A stretch of DNA of 10,402 bases from JBFJWU01 sp041623475 [NCBI: bacterium] (GCA_041623475.1 JBFJWU010000094.1:1-10402); one strand, 5' to 3'. Positions 1-7,123 are shown, counted from the stretch's first letter. The notes: a model not told the origin generated them from the sequence alone. Made by a program: numbers and translations.

Positions 1-2760
1 ATTGCCGGCGATATCGCGGACCGTAACCCAGAGCTCTTTGGTGCCGTCACCACCGATCAGCCAGCGCTGGACCGACGCGGCAAAGGGCTGCCAGGTCGTA
101 TCGGTCACCGACGGCCCGGTGACCTGCATTTCAAAGATATCGCTGCCGGTAATGCCGATGACGGCACTGGCACCTGTGGCATAAACATCACCGTCATTGA
201 TCTGGACCAGCGTCAGCGTCGGTGGCGACTGGTCGAGGGTAATGGAATCGGTGACTACCGTGGAATTGCCCGCTGCATCATAGAAGGTCGCGGTCAGCGT
301 TTTCAGGCCGTCACCACCGGTCAGCGTTGCAGCAGTGGACGGTGACATCGTTGCCCCTGTAAATGGAGATGCGATGGGGCCGGACAGGTCATACGTCACC
401 GCGTCCGGGGCGGTCAGGGCGACGGTGACGGTTGTTGTCGAGACAGACAATGCGTCCCCGTTGATCTCGATGGCTGCCGGTGCAGGTCCCGTCTGGTCCA
501 GGGTCACTGGTAGCGAAAAGAGACCTGTCTCGTTCAGGACAACGTCGCGATATCGGACATTAACGAATTTGTTGCCTTCTCCCGGCGTCAATGTAACGGT
601 TGTCGTTGCTACGAACGGGATCCAGGTGCCGGCAATCGAATCGGAAATATCACCGGATAGTTGCAATTCAATCGGTGGGTGGGTATCACTGGCGTCCAGG
701 TCCAGGTCGATTGCCAGCGAATTTGTCCAGGGTGCCGTTGGCGCAGTCCAGGAGATACATGGCAGGCACGTAGGCGGGGCCTGGTCAAGGTTGAAGTCAA
801 CGTCTGCCGCACCGGTGTTGCCCAGGTCATCCACGGCAAACACGTTCAGGCGATATGTCTGGTCCGAGCCAGCCAGCGAATGCGTCCAGGACCAGCTCGA
901 CGTCCCGGATGCCGGGAACGAGACCGGAGAAGGGGACGTAAAGTCGGCTCCGTTCCAGTAGCCGGGGCTGTCGACGTAGTAGACGGACAGCCAGACTGCC
1001 GTAACTGTACTGGTTGTATCCAGCGCCGAACCGGTAAACGGGTCGGGAAAACCTGCGTACAGGCTTCCATCTGACGGGGAATAGATGGATACCGCCGGTC
1101 CTGCCTGATCAAACAGAACGGAATCGCCGGACGGCAAACTGGTTGTCAGCAGTGAGTCCCGCAATGTGACCCATACCTGGTTTGATCCCGGAGTGCCATC
1201 CAGCACAACCGTTGACGACGCCGCGTATGCGCGCCAACCAGTTGGCCAGACAGTTGAGCCTGTGATTAACATTTCAAATGCGTCAGCACTGGCGATGATG
1301 TCCAGGGTGGTGGTGACAGTACTTACCGCAAACGCACCACCTGCCAGGACGACACTGCTGATGGTCGGTGCACCGGTATCCAGCACAACTGTGTCGGTAA
1401 ATGGTCCGCCAATGTTGCCCGCCGCGTCTACGTAGTCAACGGACAATGTCTTGATGCCATCCCCGGCACTGATGGTGAGCGCCGCCGATGTCGTCACCGG
1501 CGTCCAGGCCGCGGCCCCTGCGATATCCCCGCCAATTCGCATTGCTGTGACCGGGTTGCTGTCCAGCCACGAGAGCGTGGCATCCACGTTCACCGAGTTC
1601 GTAACTGCCTGGACAATGTCGATCGAACCCGTTGGGGCGACCGTATCCAGGATGATCGCGTCAAAGACCGGACCGGACACATTAAACGCGGCATCGGCAA
1701 CCGAGACATAAACCGTATTCAGGCCGTCACCGCCAGTCAAGGTCAGGGGCAGGGGGTCCGACAGGGCCACAAACCCGCCTGTAGATGCATCGCCGGTGAC
1801 CTGGATCCACGCTGCATCGGCACCGGCCGTGACCGACAGCGATACATTTGCTGACGACGTATAGCTGGCGCCCGAATTGATTGTGGTGCCCGACAGGACC
1901 GGTGGCGTAACGTCGACCAGGATTCCGATCGGACCGACGGTTGCAACATTGCCGACACCGTCGCGGAATTCCGCGCCGACATTGTGAAGTCCGGTACCGG
2001 GAAATGTAACCGTTGTCGACGGGACATAGTTGATCCACTGCCCGTTGAACGGATCTGTAAAACCCCCTGTCAGGCGGATCTGGATCGGCAACGATGAATC
2101 TGAATGCCCAAGCGACAACTGGACAATCGTGGACGATGTTGCCGGTGTCGGGGTCGTCAACGACGCCCCGGCAAAGACTGTGTCGATCACAAAGCTGGTT
2201 ATTGCAGCAGGCATTGTTCGATTGCCAGCCAGGTCGACGGCCGCGATGCGAATCGAGTGCGCCCCGTCAGCGAATGGCGCACCAGGTACAAATGGGGAGG
2301 TGCAGCTTGAAAACGCGCCGGCATCGACCCGACATTCAAAAAACGCCTGACTACCGTCTGATGTGAACGAGACCTGGGGCAATGCGTCGCTGGTAACCGC
2401 GGGTGGACCGGACAGGATAATGACCGGCGGGGGTGATGAATCTACAGTCCACGTGCGGGTTGCCGGTGTGGTCGACACATTGCCGGCCAGGTCGATGGCA
2501 CGAACCTCAAATGTCCATGTGCCATCCGCCACGGTCCGCGTATGTCCTGCTGGATCGCAGGGAGTCCAGGTCAGTTCCCCGGCCAGTCGGCACTCAAACG
2601 CCAGGTCAGCTGCCGGGGTTCCCCCTGGTAACGGGTCCGAGCCACTGAACTGGAACGTGGCAGACGGTGAATTGACCAGTGTGCCGGGGCCCGACGTAAT
2701 CGTTGCCGACGGTGGCTGGGTATCAAGAATGTACGGACCATAGACAACCGATGGCGGAGT
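1..2760 (-). repeat. Tandem Ig-like protein repeats (at least 10)
   Basis: In the minus-strand protein, the repeat-ending motif D-x-A/V-G-N or a degenerate form recurs at about 2479-2493, 2221-2238, 1948-1962, 1680-1698, 1408-1428, 1138-1160, 812-832, 527-545, 266-285 and 1-15. The spacing is about 258-285 bp, with one interval near 325 bp. Most repeats have a preceding loop of the type GGDGLKT, AGDGIKT or PGEGNKF and a linker such as LDQ/LDT-xAP. The repeats are similar in pattern but not near-identical in DNA, so they look old and diverged rather than recently expanded. The array continues beyond the left edge. Confidence 0.85.
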
Positions 2761-3849
2761 GGGCTCGCCAGGCAATGGAACAATTGAGACCCTGATCCAG
2801 TTGATGCCTTCGGCCAGGGGCAGGGGCGTTATGCACGCCGCCGGACCGTAGACTGTCCCGGATGTCTCATTTGTCACCAGGCATTGATACTGGACGCTTC
2901 CGGTATCTGGCGGCAGGTCGATATCCAGATCCGGGTCATTCGTGTGGGTGGTCCCGTCTGATGTCGGATTGCCGGATGGGTCGGTAATCGAAAGCAGGAA
3001 GGGTTTCCAGCCCGTAAATCCGGCCGATGCGGTCGCACCAAAACCCTGGCGGTCCCAGACTCTGATCTGGATTCCGAAACGCCTGAATCGTTCGATATCG
3101 GCGTTGTCCTGATACGAATACTGCAGAACGACCGGGCCTGTTACCGGCAGGTCGGCATCGTTTGTTCGGGTTGAATCAGACGGGCTTTCGCCCCAATGGA
3201 CGGACCAACCAATTACATCCTGTGGTCCGTCTACCGGGTCAATCCAGTCAAAGCTAAGGGTGATGGTTGTCCCGGGAGCCGGATCCGACGCGGGTGCCAA
3301 TGATGCGGACTGTACCAGGAAACCACTGTCCGGGATCACCGTAACGTTTGTCACCTGGGGACGTGAATGTTCGACAACCTCAAACCGGTCGGTCAACGTC
3401 AGGGGGCGGTCGCCCGCATCCATGTAAACAATGTTGTAGCGCCCCGGTGCGACATTATCCGACAAAGGATTGACGTAACCCAGAACGGCGCCATCGCCTG
3501 TCAACCGTGATGTCCCGGTAAGCGGAATCATATATGCGGCATCTGTCACCGCTTGCAGGTACAGGCTGAATCCGCTGGCAACGCGGGTTTTGCCTGTGCC
3601 AACATCGACGACAACGGATGCACCAATATTAGTGCCCCGCACTGTTAACAGACGGGCACCGTCATCGGTGAACACACGTGACGGGCGGACAGCGTCCAGT
3701 CGGGAATCGATCGGCTGGGTGCAGGCAGAGGCGGCCGAAAGGACCAGTGCTGCGAACGCACCTATCCCGTTTCGACGCCTCCCCACGTTCGAACCAGCGG
3801 CCCCACCACCCGCTGAATGCCTTTGGGCACTCACGGACCTGATATGCAC
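1..3849 (-). CDS. Giant Ig-like-repeat exported protein, probable lipoprotein (partial, C-terminus off the left edge)
   Basis: The reverse strand is open without a stop from GTG at 3849 to base 1 (1283 codons). The signal lies downstream of an in-frame GTG at 3786: MGRRRNG, a hydrophobic stretch AFAALVLSAASA, then Cys, giving a lipobox-like AASA|C with Cys22 from 3786 or Cys43 from 3849. The next ~110 residues resemble an IPT/TIG domain (LLTVRGTNIG), followed by a Fn3/Ig-like module. From about 2750 to base 1 come Ig-like repeats ending in DxAGN-type strands. Three N-terminal modules hold cysteine pairs (QYQC..C, FECR..PC, FECR..SC). I chose GTG 3849 for the strong AGGAGGAG before it, though its spacing is tight; GTG 3834 and GTG 3786 are alternatives. 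The predicted place is the outer membrane or cell surface, with an adhesive or structural role. No enzymatic domain is visible and the exact function is unknown. The divergent neighbour is ftsB. Confidence 0.86.
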   Translation of the reverse strand, partial: MHIRSVSAQRHSAGGGAAGSNVGRRRNGIGAFAALVLSAASACTQPIDSRLDAVRPSRVFTDDGARLLTVRGTNIGASVVVDVGTGKTRVASGFSLYLQAVTDAAYMIPLTGTSRLTGDGAVLGYVNPLSDNVAPGRYNIVYMDAGDRPLTLTDRFEVVEHSRPQVTNVTVIPDSGFLVQSASLAPASDPAPGTTITLSFDWIDPVDGPQDVIGWSVHWGESPSDSTRTNDADLPVTGPVVLQYSYQDNADIERFRRFGIQIRVWDRQGFGATASAGFTGWKPFLLSITDPSGNPTSDGTTHTNDPDLDIDLPPDTGSVQYQCLVTNETSGTVYGPAACITPLPLAEGINWIRVSIVPLPGEPTPPSVVYGPYILDTQPPSATITSGPGTLVNSPSATFQFSGSDPLPGGTPAADLAFECRLAGELTWTPCDPAGHTRTVADGTWTFEVRAIDLAGNVSTTPATRTWTVDSSPPPVIILSGPPAVTSDALPQVSFTSDGSQAFFECRVDAGAFSSCTSPFVPGAPFADGAHSIRIAAVDLAGNRTMPAAITSFVIDTVFAGASLTTPTPATSSTIVQLSLGHSDSSLPIQIRLTGGFTDPFNGQWINYVPSTTVTFPGTGLHNVGAEFRDGVGNVATVGPIGILVDVTPPVLSGTTINSGASYTSSANVSLSVTAGADAAWIQVTGDASTGGFVALSDPLPLTLTGGDGLNTVYVSVADAAFNVSGPVFDAIILDTVAPTGSIDIVQAVTNSVNVDATLSWLDSNPVTAMRIGGDIAGAAAWTPVTTSAALTISAGDGIKTLSVDYVDAAGNIGGPFTDTVVLDTGAPTISSVVLAGGAFAVSTVTTTLDIIASADAFEMLITGSTVWPTGWRAYAASSTVVLDGTPGSNQVWVTLRDSLLTTSLPSGDSVLFDQAGPAVSIYSPSDGSLYAGFPDPFTGSALDTTSTVTAVWLSVYYVDSPGYWNGADFTSPSPVSFPASGTSSWSWTHSLAGSDQTYRLNVFAVDDLGNTGAADVDFNLDQAPPTCLPCISWTAPTAPWTNSLAIDLDLDASDTHPPIELQLSGDISDSIAGTWIPFVATTTVTLTPGEGNKFVNVRYRDVVLNETGLFSLPVTLDQTGPAPAAIEINGDALSVSTTTVTVALTAPDAVTYDLSGPIASPFTGATMSPSTAATLTGGDGLKTLTATFYDAAGNSTVVTDSITLDQSPPTLTLVQINDGDVYATGASAVIGITGSDIFEMQVTGPSVTDTTWQPFAASVQRWLIGGDGTKELWVTVRDIAGN

Positions 3850-3850
3850 A

Positions 3851-3858
3851 CTCCTCCT
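3851..3858 (-). promoter_or_regulatory. Strong ribosome binding site for the lipoprotein gene
   Basis: On the minus strand, AGGAGGAG is followed after one T by GTG (3849). Pairing through AGGAGG leaves only 3 nt to the start, which is tight; the next in-frame GTG (3834) is 18 nt away. The site shows translation begins here, but leaves the exact start codon open. Confidence 0.65.
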
Positions 3859-3866
3859 GAGCACCT

Positions 3867-3895
3867 ATTCTAGTCTGTAAAGTGCGGCAGGTCAA
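3867..3895 (-). promoter_or_regulatory. Sigma-70 promoter of the lipoprotein gene
   Basis: On the minus strand, TTGACC (3895-3890) and TAGAAT (3872-3867) are separated by exactly 17 bp. Each hexamer matches the consensus at 5 of 6 positions. The expected transcription start is near 3860, giving a leader of only about 11 nt before GTG 3849. It sits directly downstream of the CRP-type palindrome. Confidence 0.8.
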
Positions 3896-3909
3896 CAGTT
3901 TTTTGCGGA

Positions 3910-3931
3910 AAATGTGACGCAAATCACATTT
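3910..3931. promoter_or_regulatory. Perfect CRP-type operator (AAATGTGA-N6-TCACATTT)
   Basis: AAATGTGA (3910-3917) and TCACATTT (3924-3931) form a perfect 8-bp inverted repeat around CGCAAA. The outer 16 bases are identical to the E. coli CRP consensus arms with the correct 6-bp spacer. The centre (3920.5) is 25.5 bp upstream of the first base of the minus-strand -35 hexamer, about -60.5 from the predicted start. This is the class I activation geometry of the lac promoter. A CRP/FNR-superfamily regulator is therefore likely to activate the lipoprotein gene. An effect on the divergent ftsB run is possible but has no visible promoter to support it. Which family member binds is unknown. Confidence 0.82.
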
Positions 3932-3963
3932 CCGAATCAAACCAGCGAGCTGCAGCAGAAATT

Positions 3964-3996
3964 GGCGAATTTTCCGGCAATAAAAGCGAATTCGCC
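3964..3996. repeat. Inverted repeat upstream of ftsB
   Basis: GGCGAATT (3964-3971) and AATTCGCC (3989-3996) are perfect 8-bp inverted arms around a 17-nt loop. The right arm overlaps a smaller perfect palindrome, GCGAATTCGC (3986-3995). It lies 44 bp before the putative ftsB start and could be an operator or a hairpin. No run of T follows, so it is not a standard terminator. Confidence 0.4.
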
Positions 3997-4027
3997 GTGG
4001 TAACCTGTCTTTGAATTCTGGCCCGTC

Positions 4028-4042
4028 AGGACGGCTCAAATC
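4028..4042 (+). promoter_or_regulatory. Candidate Shine-Dalgarno and non-canonical AUC start of ftsB
   Basis: AGGA (4028-4031) is followed after 8 nt by ATC at 4040, in frame with ftsB. There is no in-frame ATG, GTG or TTG between the upstream stop TAA (4001-4003) and TTG 4091. Starting at ATC adds 17 residues, beginning ISDEQRQERKGFG. That supplies the charged cytoplasmic tail and the first part of the membrane helix which TTG 4091 would remove. Confidence 0.4.
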
Positions 4043-4090
4043 AGCGACGAACAACGACAGGAACGAAAAGGTTTCGGCATTGTCTTATGG

Positions 4091-4336
4091 TTGCTGGCGG
4101 CCGGGGTCGCGGTGTATGCCATTGCCGGTCCCTACGGCTATCTCGATTACAGCGAAATCAAGGCCGAGCGGATACGGCTGGAGGCCCGGATCGCTGAACT
4201 GGAGCAGGAAAATCGCCGATTGCAACTGCAGATTGATCGACTGCGCAACGATTCGGCCTATCTGGAACGCATCGCCCGCGAACGGCTGGGCATGGTGAAG
4301 CCCAATGAGCGTGTCGTTGTCGTTCCCCGGAAATAG
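4091..4336 (+). CDS. ftsB: Cell division protein FtsB/DivIC family
   Basis: FtsB is a small bitopic divisome protein that pairs with FtsL and FtsQ to activate septal peptidoglycan synthesis. The 81 residues given here (from TTG 4091) show a membrane helix (LAAGVAVYAIAG, residues 2-13), then GPYGYLDY. A coiled coil rich in Glu, Leu and Arg follows (about residues 22-60), ending in the family signature ERIARERLGMVKPNE. The frame is open upstream to 4004 without a canonical start; the true N-terminus is probably the AUC at 4040, because the peptide before TTG 4091 (KGFGIVLWL) completes the membrane helix. The stop TAG (4334-4336) lies just before the cyclase start. The C-terminal pattern looks more like deltaproteobacterial DivIC/FtsB than the E. 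coli protein. Family assignment is secure; the start is not. Confidence 0.88.
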   Translation: MLAAGVAVYAIAGPYGYLDYSEIKAERIRLEARIAELEQENRRLQLQIDRLRNDSAYLERIARERLGMVKPNERVVVVPRK

Positions 4337-4346
4337 GTTCCCATTC

Positions 4347-6401
4347 GTGACGATTCAGGAAAAACTTGCAAAATGGGCGCGCCGAGCCCTGATCGGGGTC
4401 GTCGTCGCTGCCGCAACGTACTATGCGGCCCGCGAACTCGGCTTTGGGATGGCGCTGGCCGGTTGTTCGCTGCTGGTGACCGTTGCGTACGGAATCACAG
4501 TGGCCCGTGTTAACGAAGATTGGCGCGTCGGTTTGCTGGGAACTGCCGTTACGGCGCCGATCCCGTTTGCCGTCCTGGAGCAGCCGTTAATGGCCCCCGG
4601 CATTGCGTTGTTGATGATCGGCGCGGGTGGGGCACCCGGTGGTGGCCTGGTTGCGGGCCTCAGCGGATTTGCCGTCGCCGTGGGCATGCAATTTGACAAA
4701 ATTACATCGACGGACCTGGTCGCATCCTTTGTCGTTGCTGTGACCACTGTTGTCGTCCTGCGCGACCAGGCCCGCCACCATCGGGATTTGCGTCGGCTTC
4801 AGGCAGCTGAGCAACGGCGTGAAAGCCATCTGGTCCAGGCCGGCCAGAACAGTATCGCGAGGCTGTCCCCGGATGCGGTTGCGGCCCGCGAACGGGAAGC
4901 CCAGCAGCATTTGAAGACCCGGTTGACGGGTATTACGGCAACGGTTCGCAAGGTCCTGGGTGCCTACTCATCGGTTTTGTACCTTCGAGACGAGCACGAT
5001 CAACTGCGATTGGCTGCTGTTGATGTATTGGACCGGACGGTCCGGTTTCGGCCCAGCCTGGAGACTGCGGACGGTGTCATGGGCTGGGTGTTCCGTCACG
5101 TGGATCCCTTTCTGGCGATGGAATACGCCAAATCGGTATCGGGGCTGGCGCACTACGACAGCAAAGAACCCGATATCAAGAGCTTTCTGGCTGTGCCGGT
5201 CGCCGATGAGGAATCGTGCATCGGAGTGCTTGCAGTGGACTCGCTGGAGGTCCAGGCATTTTCTGAAGAAGAACATCGCCAGATTCTGGAAATCCTGGCC
5301 AGCCAGGTCCTGAACTGGACCGAATACAGTACCGAGCGACAACAGACGATTGAGGAACTGGAGCATTGGCGGGCATTTTTCGAGGTTGCCCATGGGCTGC
5401 AGCGAGCAGTAGATCTGGGTTCTGCCGTTGAATACTTTCTCGATCTTGTTGATACAGTCACCCGTGCCGAATTGATTATCCTGGCGCAGCCCCTCGCCGA
5501 CAGCGATCAATTTGAAGTGGTTCAGGCGCGAGGCGAATTGACCGGTGTGCAGGCGGGGAAGACATTTTCGTCAGGCGAAAGCTGGGCCGGGTGGGCACTG
5601 GAACAACCCGGGGTTCGCGGAATCAGCGACCTGACGCGACGCAACAAGGACCTGCCGCTGTTGTTCGAAGATGATGGGGTCCCTGGCGAGGGTTCGGCCA
5701 TCTGTATCCCGGCCGGGCAGGTCAATACAACAGCCGATGCCCAGGCCGGATTAATCCTGTGGTCACACCGGCCTGATCAGTTTTCGATCGCTGAATCTGA
5801 TGTCCTGCAGCGAATGATCGCGCCGTTCCAACTGGCGTACGAACGGGCGATGGCGATGGATGCCCTGGAGGCGTTGGCCACGACCGATGCCCTGACGGGA
5901 TTGGCCAACCGCCGGGTCGGCGCCGAGCGACTGGGCGCAGAGATCGATCGATCCGATCGCTCGGGCAAAACGGTCAGCATTGTCCTGATGGACATTGATC
6001 ACTTTAAAAGCGTTAACGATACGTGGGGCCACAATGCTGGCGATATTGTCTTGAAAACGGTTGCGGGAATCCTCAGTGATTCGGTCCGCAGTATTGATGT
6101 AGCCGTTCGGCACGGCGGCGAAGAGTTCCTGTTGATCCTTCCAGAAACCGGCCTGGACGAGGCGGTCCAGACTGCGGAACGCGTACGCAAGCGGATTGCA
6201 CGGGCGTCGGTGTCGGTCGAGGGCAACCCGGCGCTGCAGGTAACGGCGAGTTTCGGGGTCGCTGAAGCCGTTCCCGGGCACGAGGCCGGTCCGTCGGGGT
6301 TGTTACAACGGGCAGACGAGGCGTTATATGCTGCAAAAGAGGGCGGCCGCGACCAGGTCTGCCTGTCACGTCCAGACCTGACGAACCGGGCCGCGCCGTG
6401 A
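4347..6401 (+). CDS. Membrane-bound diguanylate cyclase, GAF-GAF-GGDEF
   Basis: The product should make c-di-GMP from two GTP at the inner membrane. Counting from GTG 4347 (685 aa), residues about 13-139 form roughly five hydrophobic helices, and 140-190 are a charged linker. Two GAF-like sensor domains follow at about 191-331 and 341-501, and a GGDEF domain occupies 509-676. The GGDEF domain starts with TTDALTGLANRR, has the metal-site LMDIDHFK, an intact active loop GGEEF (590-594), and the inhibitory I-site RSID (581-584) exactly five residues before it. Catalysis and product feedback are therefore both predicted. I prefer GTG 4347 because it lies 11 nt after the ftsB stop with AGG upstream; ATG 4305 would add 14 residues and overlap ftsB by 32 nt. 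Its stop TGA overlaps the next ATG by one base. The ligand of the GAF domains is not evident. Confidence 0.95.
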   Translation: MTIQEKLAKWARRALIGVVVAAATYYAARELGFGMALAGCSLLVTVAYGITVARVNEDWRVGLLGTAVTAPIPFAVLEQPLMAPGIALLMIGAGGAPGGGLVAGLSGFAVAVGMQFDKITSTDLVASFVVAVTTVVVLRDQARHHRDLRRLQAAEQRRESHLVQAGQNSIARLSPDAVAAREREAQQHLKTRLTGITATVRKVLGAYSSVLYLRDEHDQLRLAAVDVLDRTVRFRPSLETADGVMGWVFRHVDPFLAMEYAKSVSGLAHYDSKEPDIKSFLAVPVADEESCIGVLAVDSLEVQAFSEEEHRQILEILASQVLNWTEYSTERQQTIEELEHWRAFFEVAHGLQRAVDLGSAVEYFLDLVDTVTRAELIILAQPLADSDQFEVVQARGELTGVQAGKTFSSGESWAGWALEQPGVRGISDLTRRNKDLPLLFEDDGVPGEGSAICIPAGQVNTTADAQAGLILWSHRPDQFSIAESDVLQRMIAPFQLAYERAMAMDALEALATTDALTGLANRRVGAERLGAEIDRSDRSGKTVSIVLMDIDHFKSVNDTWGHNAGDIVLKTVAGILSDSVRSIDVAVRHGGEEFLLILPETGLDEAVQTAERVRKRIARASVSVEGNPALQVTASFGVAEAVPGHEAGPSGLLQRADEALYAAKEGGRDQVCLSRPDLTNRAAP

Positions 6402-7123
6402 TGGCTGGAGTCCGCTGGCTGTGCAGCGTCGCAGCGGCCGGAGTTGTATTGCTGCTGGCAACCAGCGGGAACGGTGCCCCGGTTGACGGCTGGGCCCGTG
6501 AATTCAGGGTCATTGCGCGAGTCGGGGCCCAGGTGATTTCGACTTATGACCTGATGCTGGTCATCGCCCACGACCGGATGCTGTCCGGTGCAGATCTAGA
6601 GCCGCCGCCTTTGGATACCGAATGGCGGCAGGCGCTGTCCCGGAAATTCAGCCAGCTGGTCATCCTGGAGGCTGCCGAAATGCGGGGGGCTGTTTTTCCT
6701 GATCCCGCCCAGATTCGTGATGTTGGTGACCAGCTACTGAAGTCCTACGGTGATGGCGACCCCAGGATGTTCTGGCGTCGGACCGGGATACCGTTTCAGC
6801 GAGTCCAGGACGAATTGCGACGGCGTTCGGTCGTCGAACGGTATGTCCAGGACGTCATCGCCCCGTCGGTTCGCGTCACACAGACCCAGGTTGACCAGGT
6901 GTTCAATGAACTGGCGGATGAGTCGGGGTTTTCCAATCCGGATTCGGCTCGTGAACGCATCCAGTCGATGCTGTTGTTTCGCGGCGTGCGTGATCAGTTG
7001 ATGAAACTGCGTGAACGCTATATCGAACGCACGGACATCAAGATCCTGGATTCGCGCTACACCCGTCGCGACCTGATTGACGCAGAAGACCCGTCTGATC
7101 AGTCCCTCAAACCGATTCCCTGA
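6401..7123 (+). CDS. SurA N-terminal-like periplasmic chaperone without a PPIase domain
   Basis: A 240-residue exported protein. The N-terminus MAGVRWLCSVAAAGVVLLLATSGNG is a clear Sec signal, with cleavage likely near NGAP. The segment FRVIARVGAQVISTYDL matches the opening of SurA-type chaperone domains (VaxVNdxvIt.sdl). A long helical region follows, with FQRVQDELRRRSVVERYV, then a final helix and the strand IERTDIKILDSRY. This is the usual SurA_N/C core, but no parvulin rotamase domain is present, so the protein would act as a chaperone or outer-membrane assembly factor rather than an isomerase. It overlaps the cyclase stop in TGATG; GTG 6398 is an alternative start with a 4-nt overlap. 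Family level is fairly sure; clients are unknown. Confidence 0.75.
   Translation: MAGVRWLCSVAAAGVVLLLATSGNGAPVDGWAREFRVIARVGAQVISTYDLMLVIAHDRMLSGADLEPPPLDTEWRQALSRKFSQLVILEAAEMRGAVFPDPAQIRDVGDQLLKSYGDGDPRMFWRRTGIPFQRVQDELRRRSVVERYVQDVIAPSVRVTQTQVDQVFNELADESGFSNPDSARERIQSMLLFRGVRDQLMKLRERYIERTDIKILDSRYTRRDLIDAEDPSDQSLKPIP

Noticed and set aside
335-2743. Several plus-strand open frames of 86-208 codons in the left third (for example 335-961, 1166-1435, 1451-1711, 2363-2743)
   Set aside because: They lie antisense to the continuous minus-strand lipoprotein frame, lack ribosome binding sites and recognisable motifs, and follow from its GC-rich codon use.
3900-3945. FNR-type site as an alternative reading of the palindrome
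   Set aside because: FNR sites read TTGAT-N4-ATCAA; this one has TGTGA-N6-TCACA, which fits CRP in both half-sites and spacer.
3964-3996. Rho-independent terminator between the divergent genes
   Set aside because: The stem is short and AT-containing with a 17-nt loop and no following T-run, and neither flanking gene ends here.
3962-4019. Sigma-70 promoter for ftsB
   Set aside because: Hexamers such as TTGGCG, TAACCT or TTGAAT occur, but none pair at 16-18 bp with an acceptable partner, so I could not support a promoter call.
3662-4054. Minus-strand frame of 130 codons covering the divergent promoter region
   Set aside because: It reads through the CRP-type site and promoter, is in a different frame from the long lipoprotein frame, and has no family motif.
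4968-5510. Minus-strand frame of 180 codons inside the cyclase gene
   Set aside because: Fully antisense to a clear GAF region of the cyclase, with no motif or ribosome binding site; a shadow frame.
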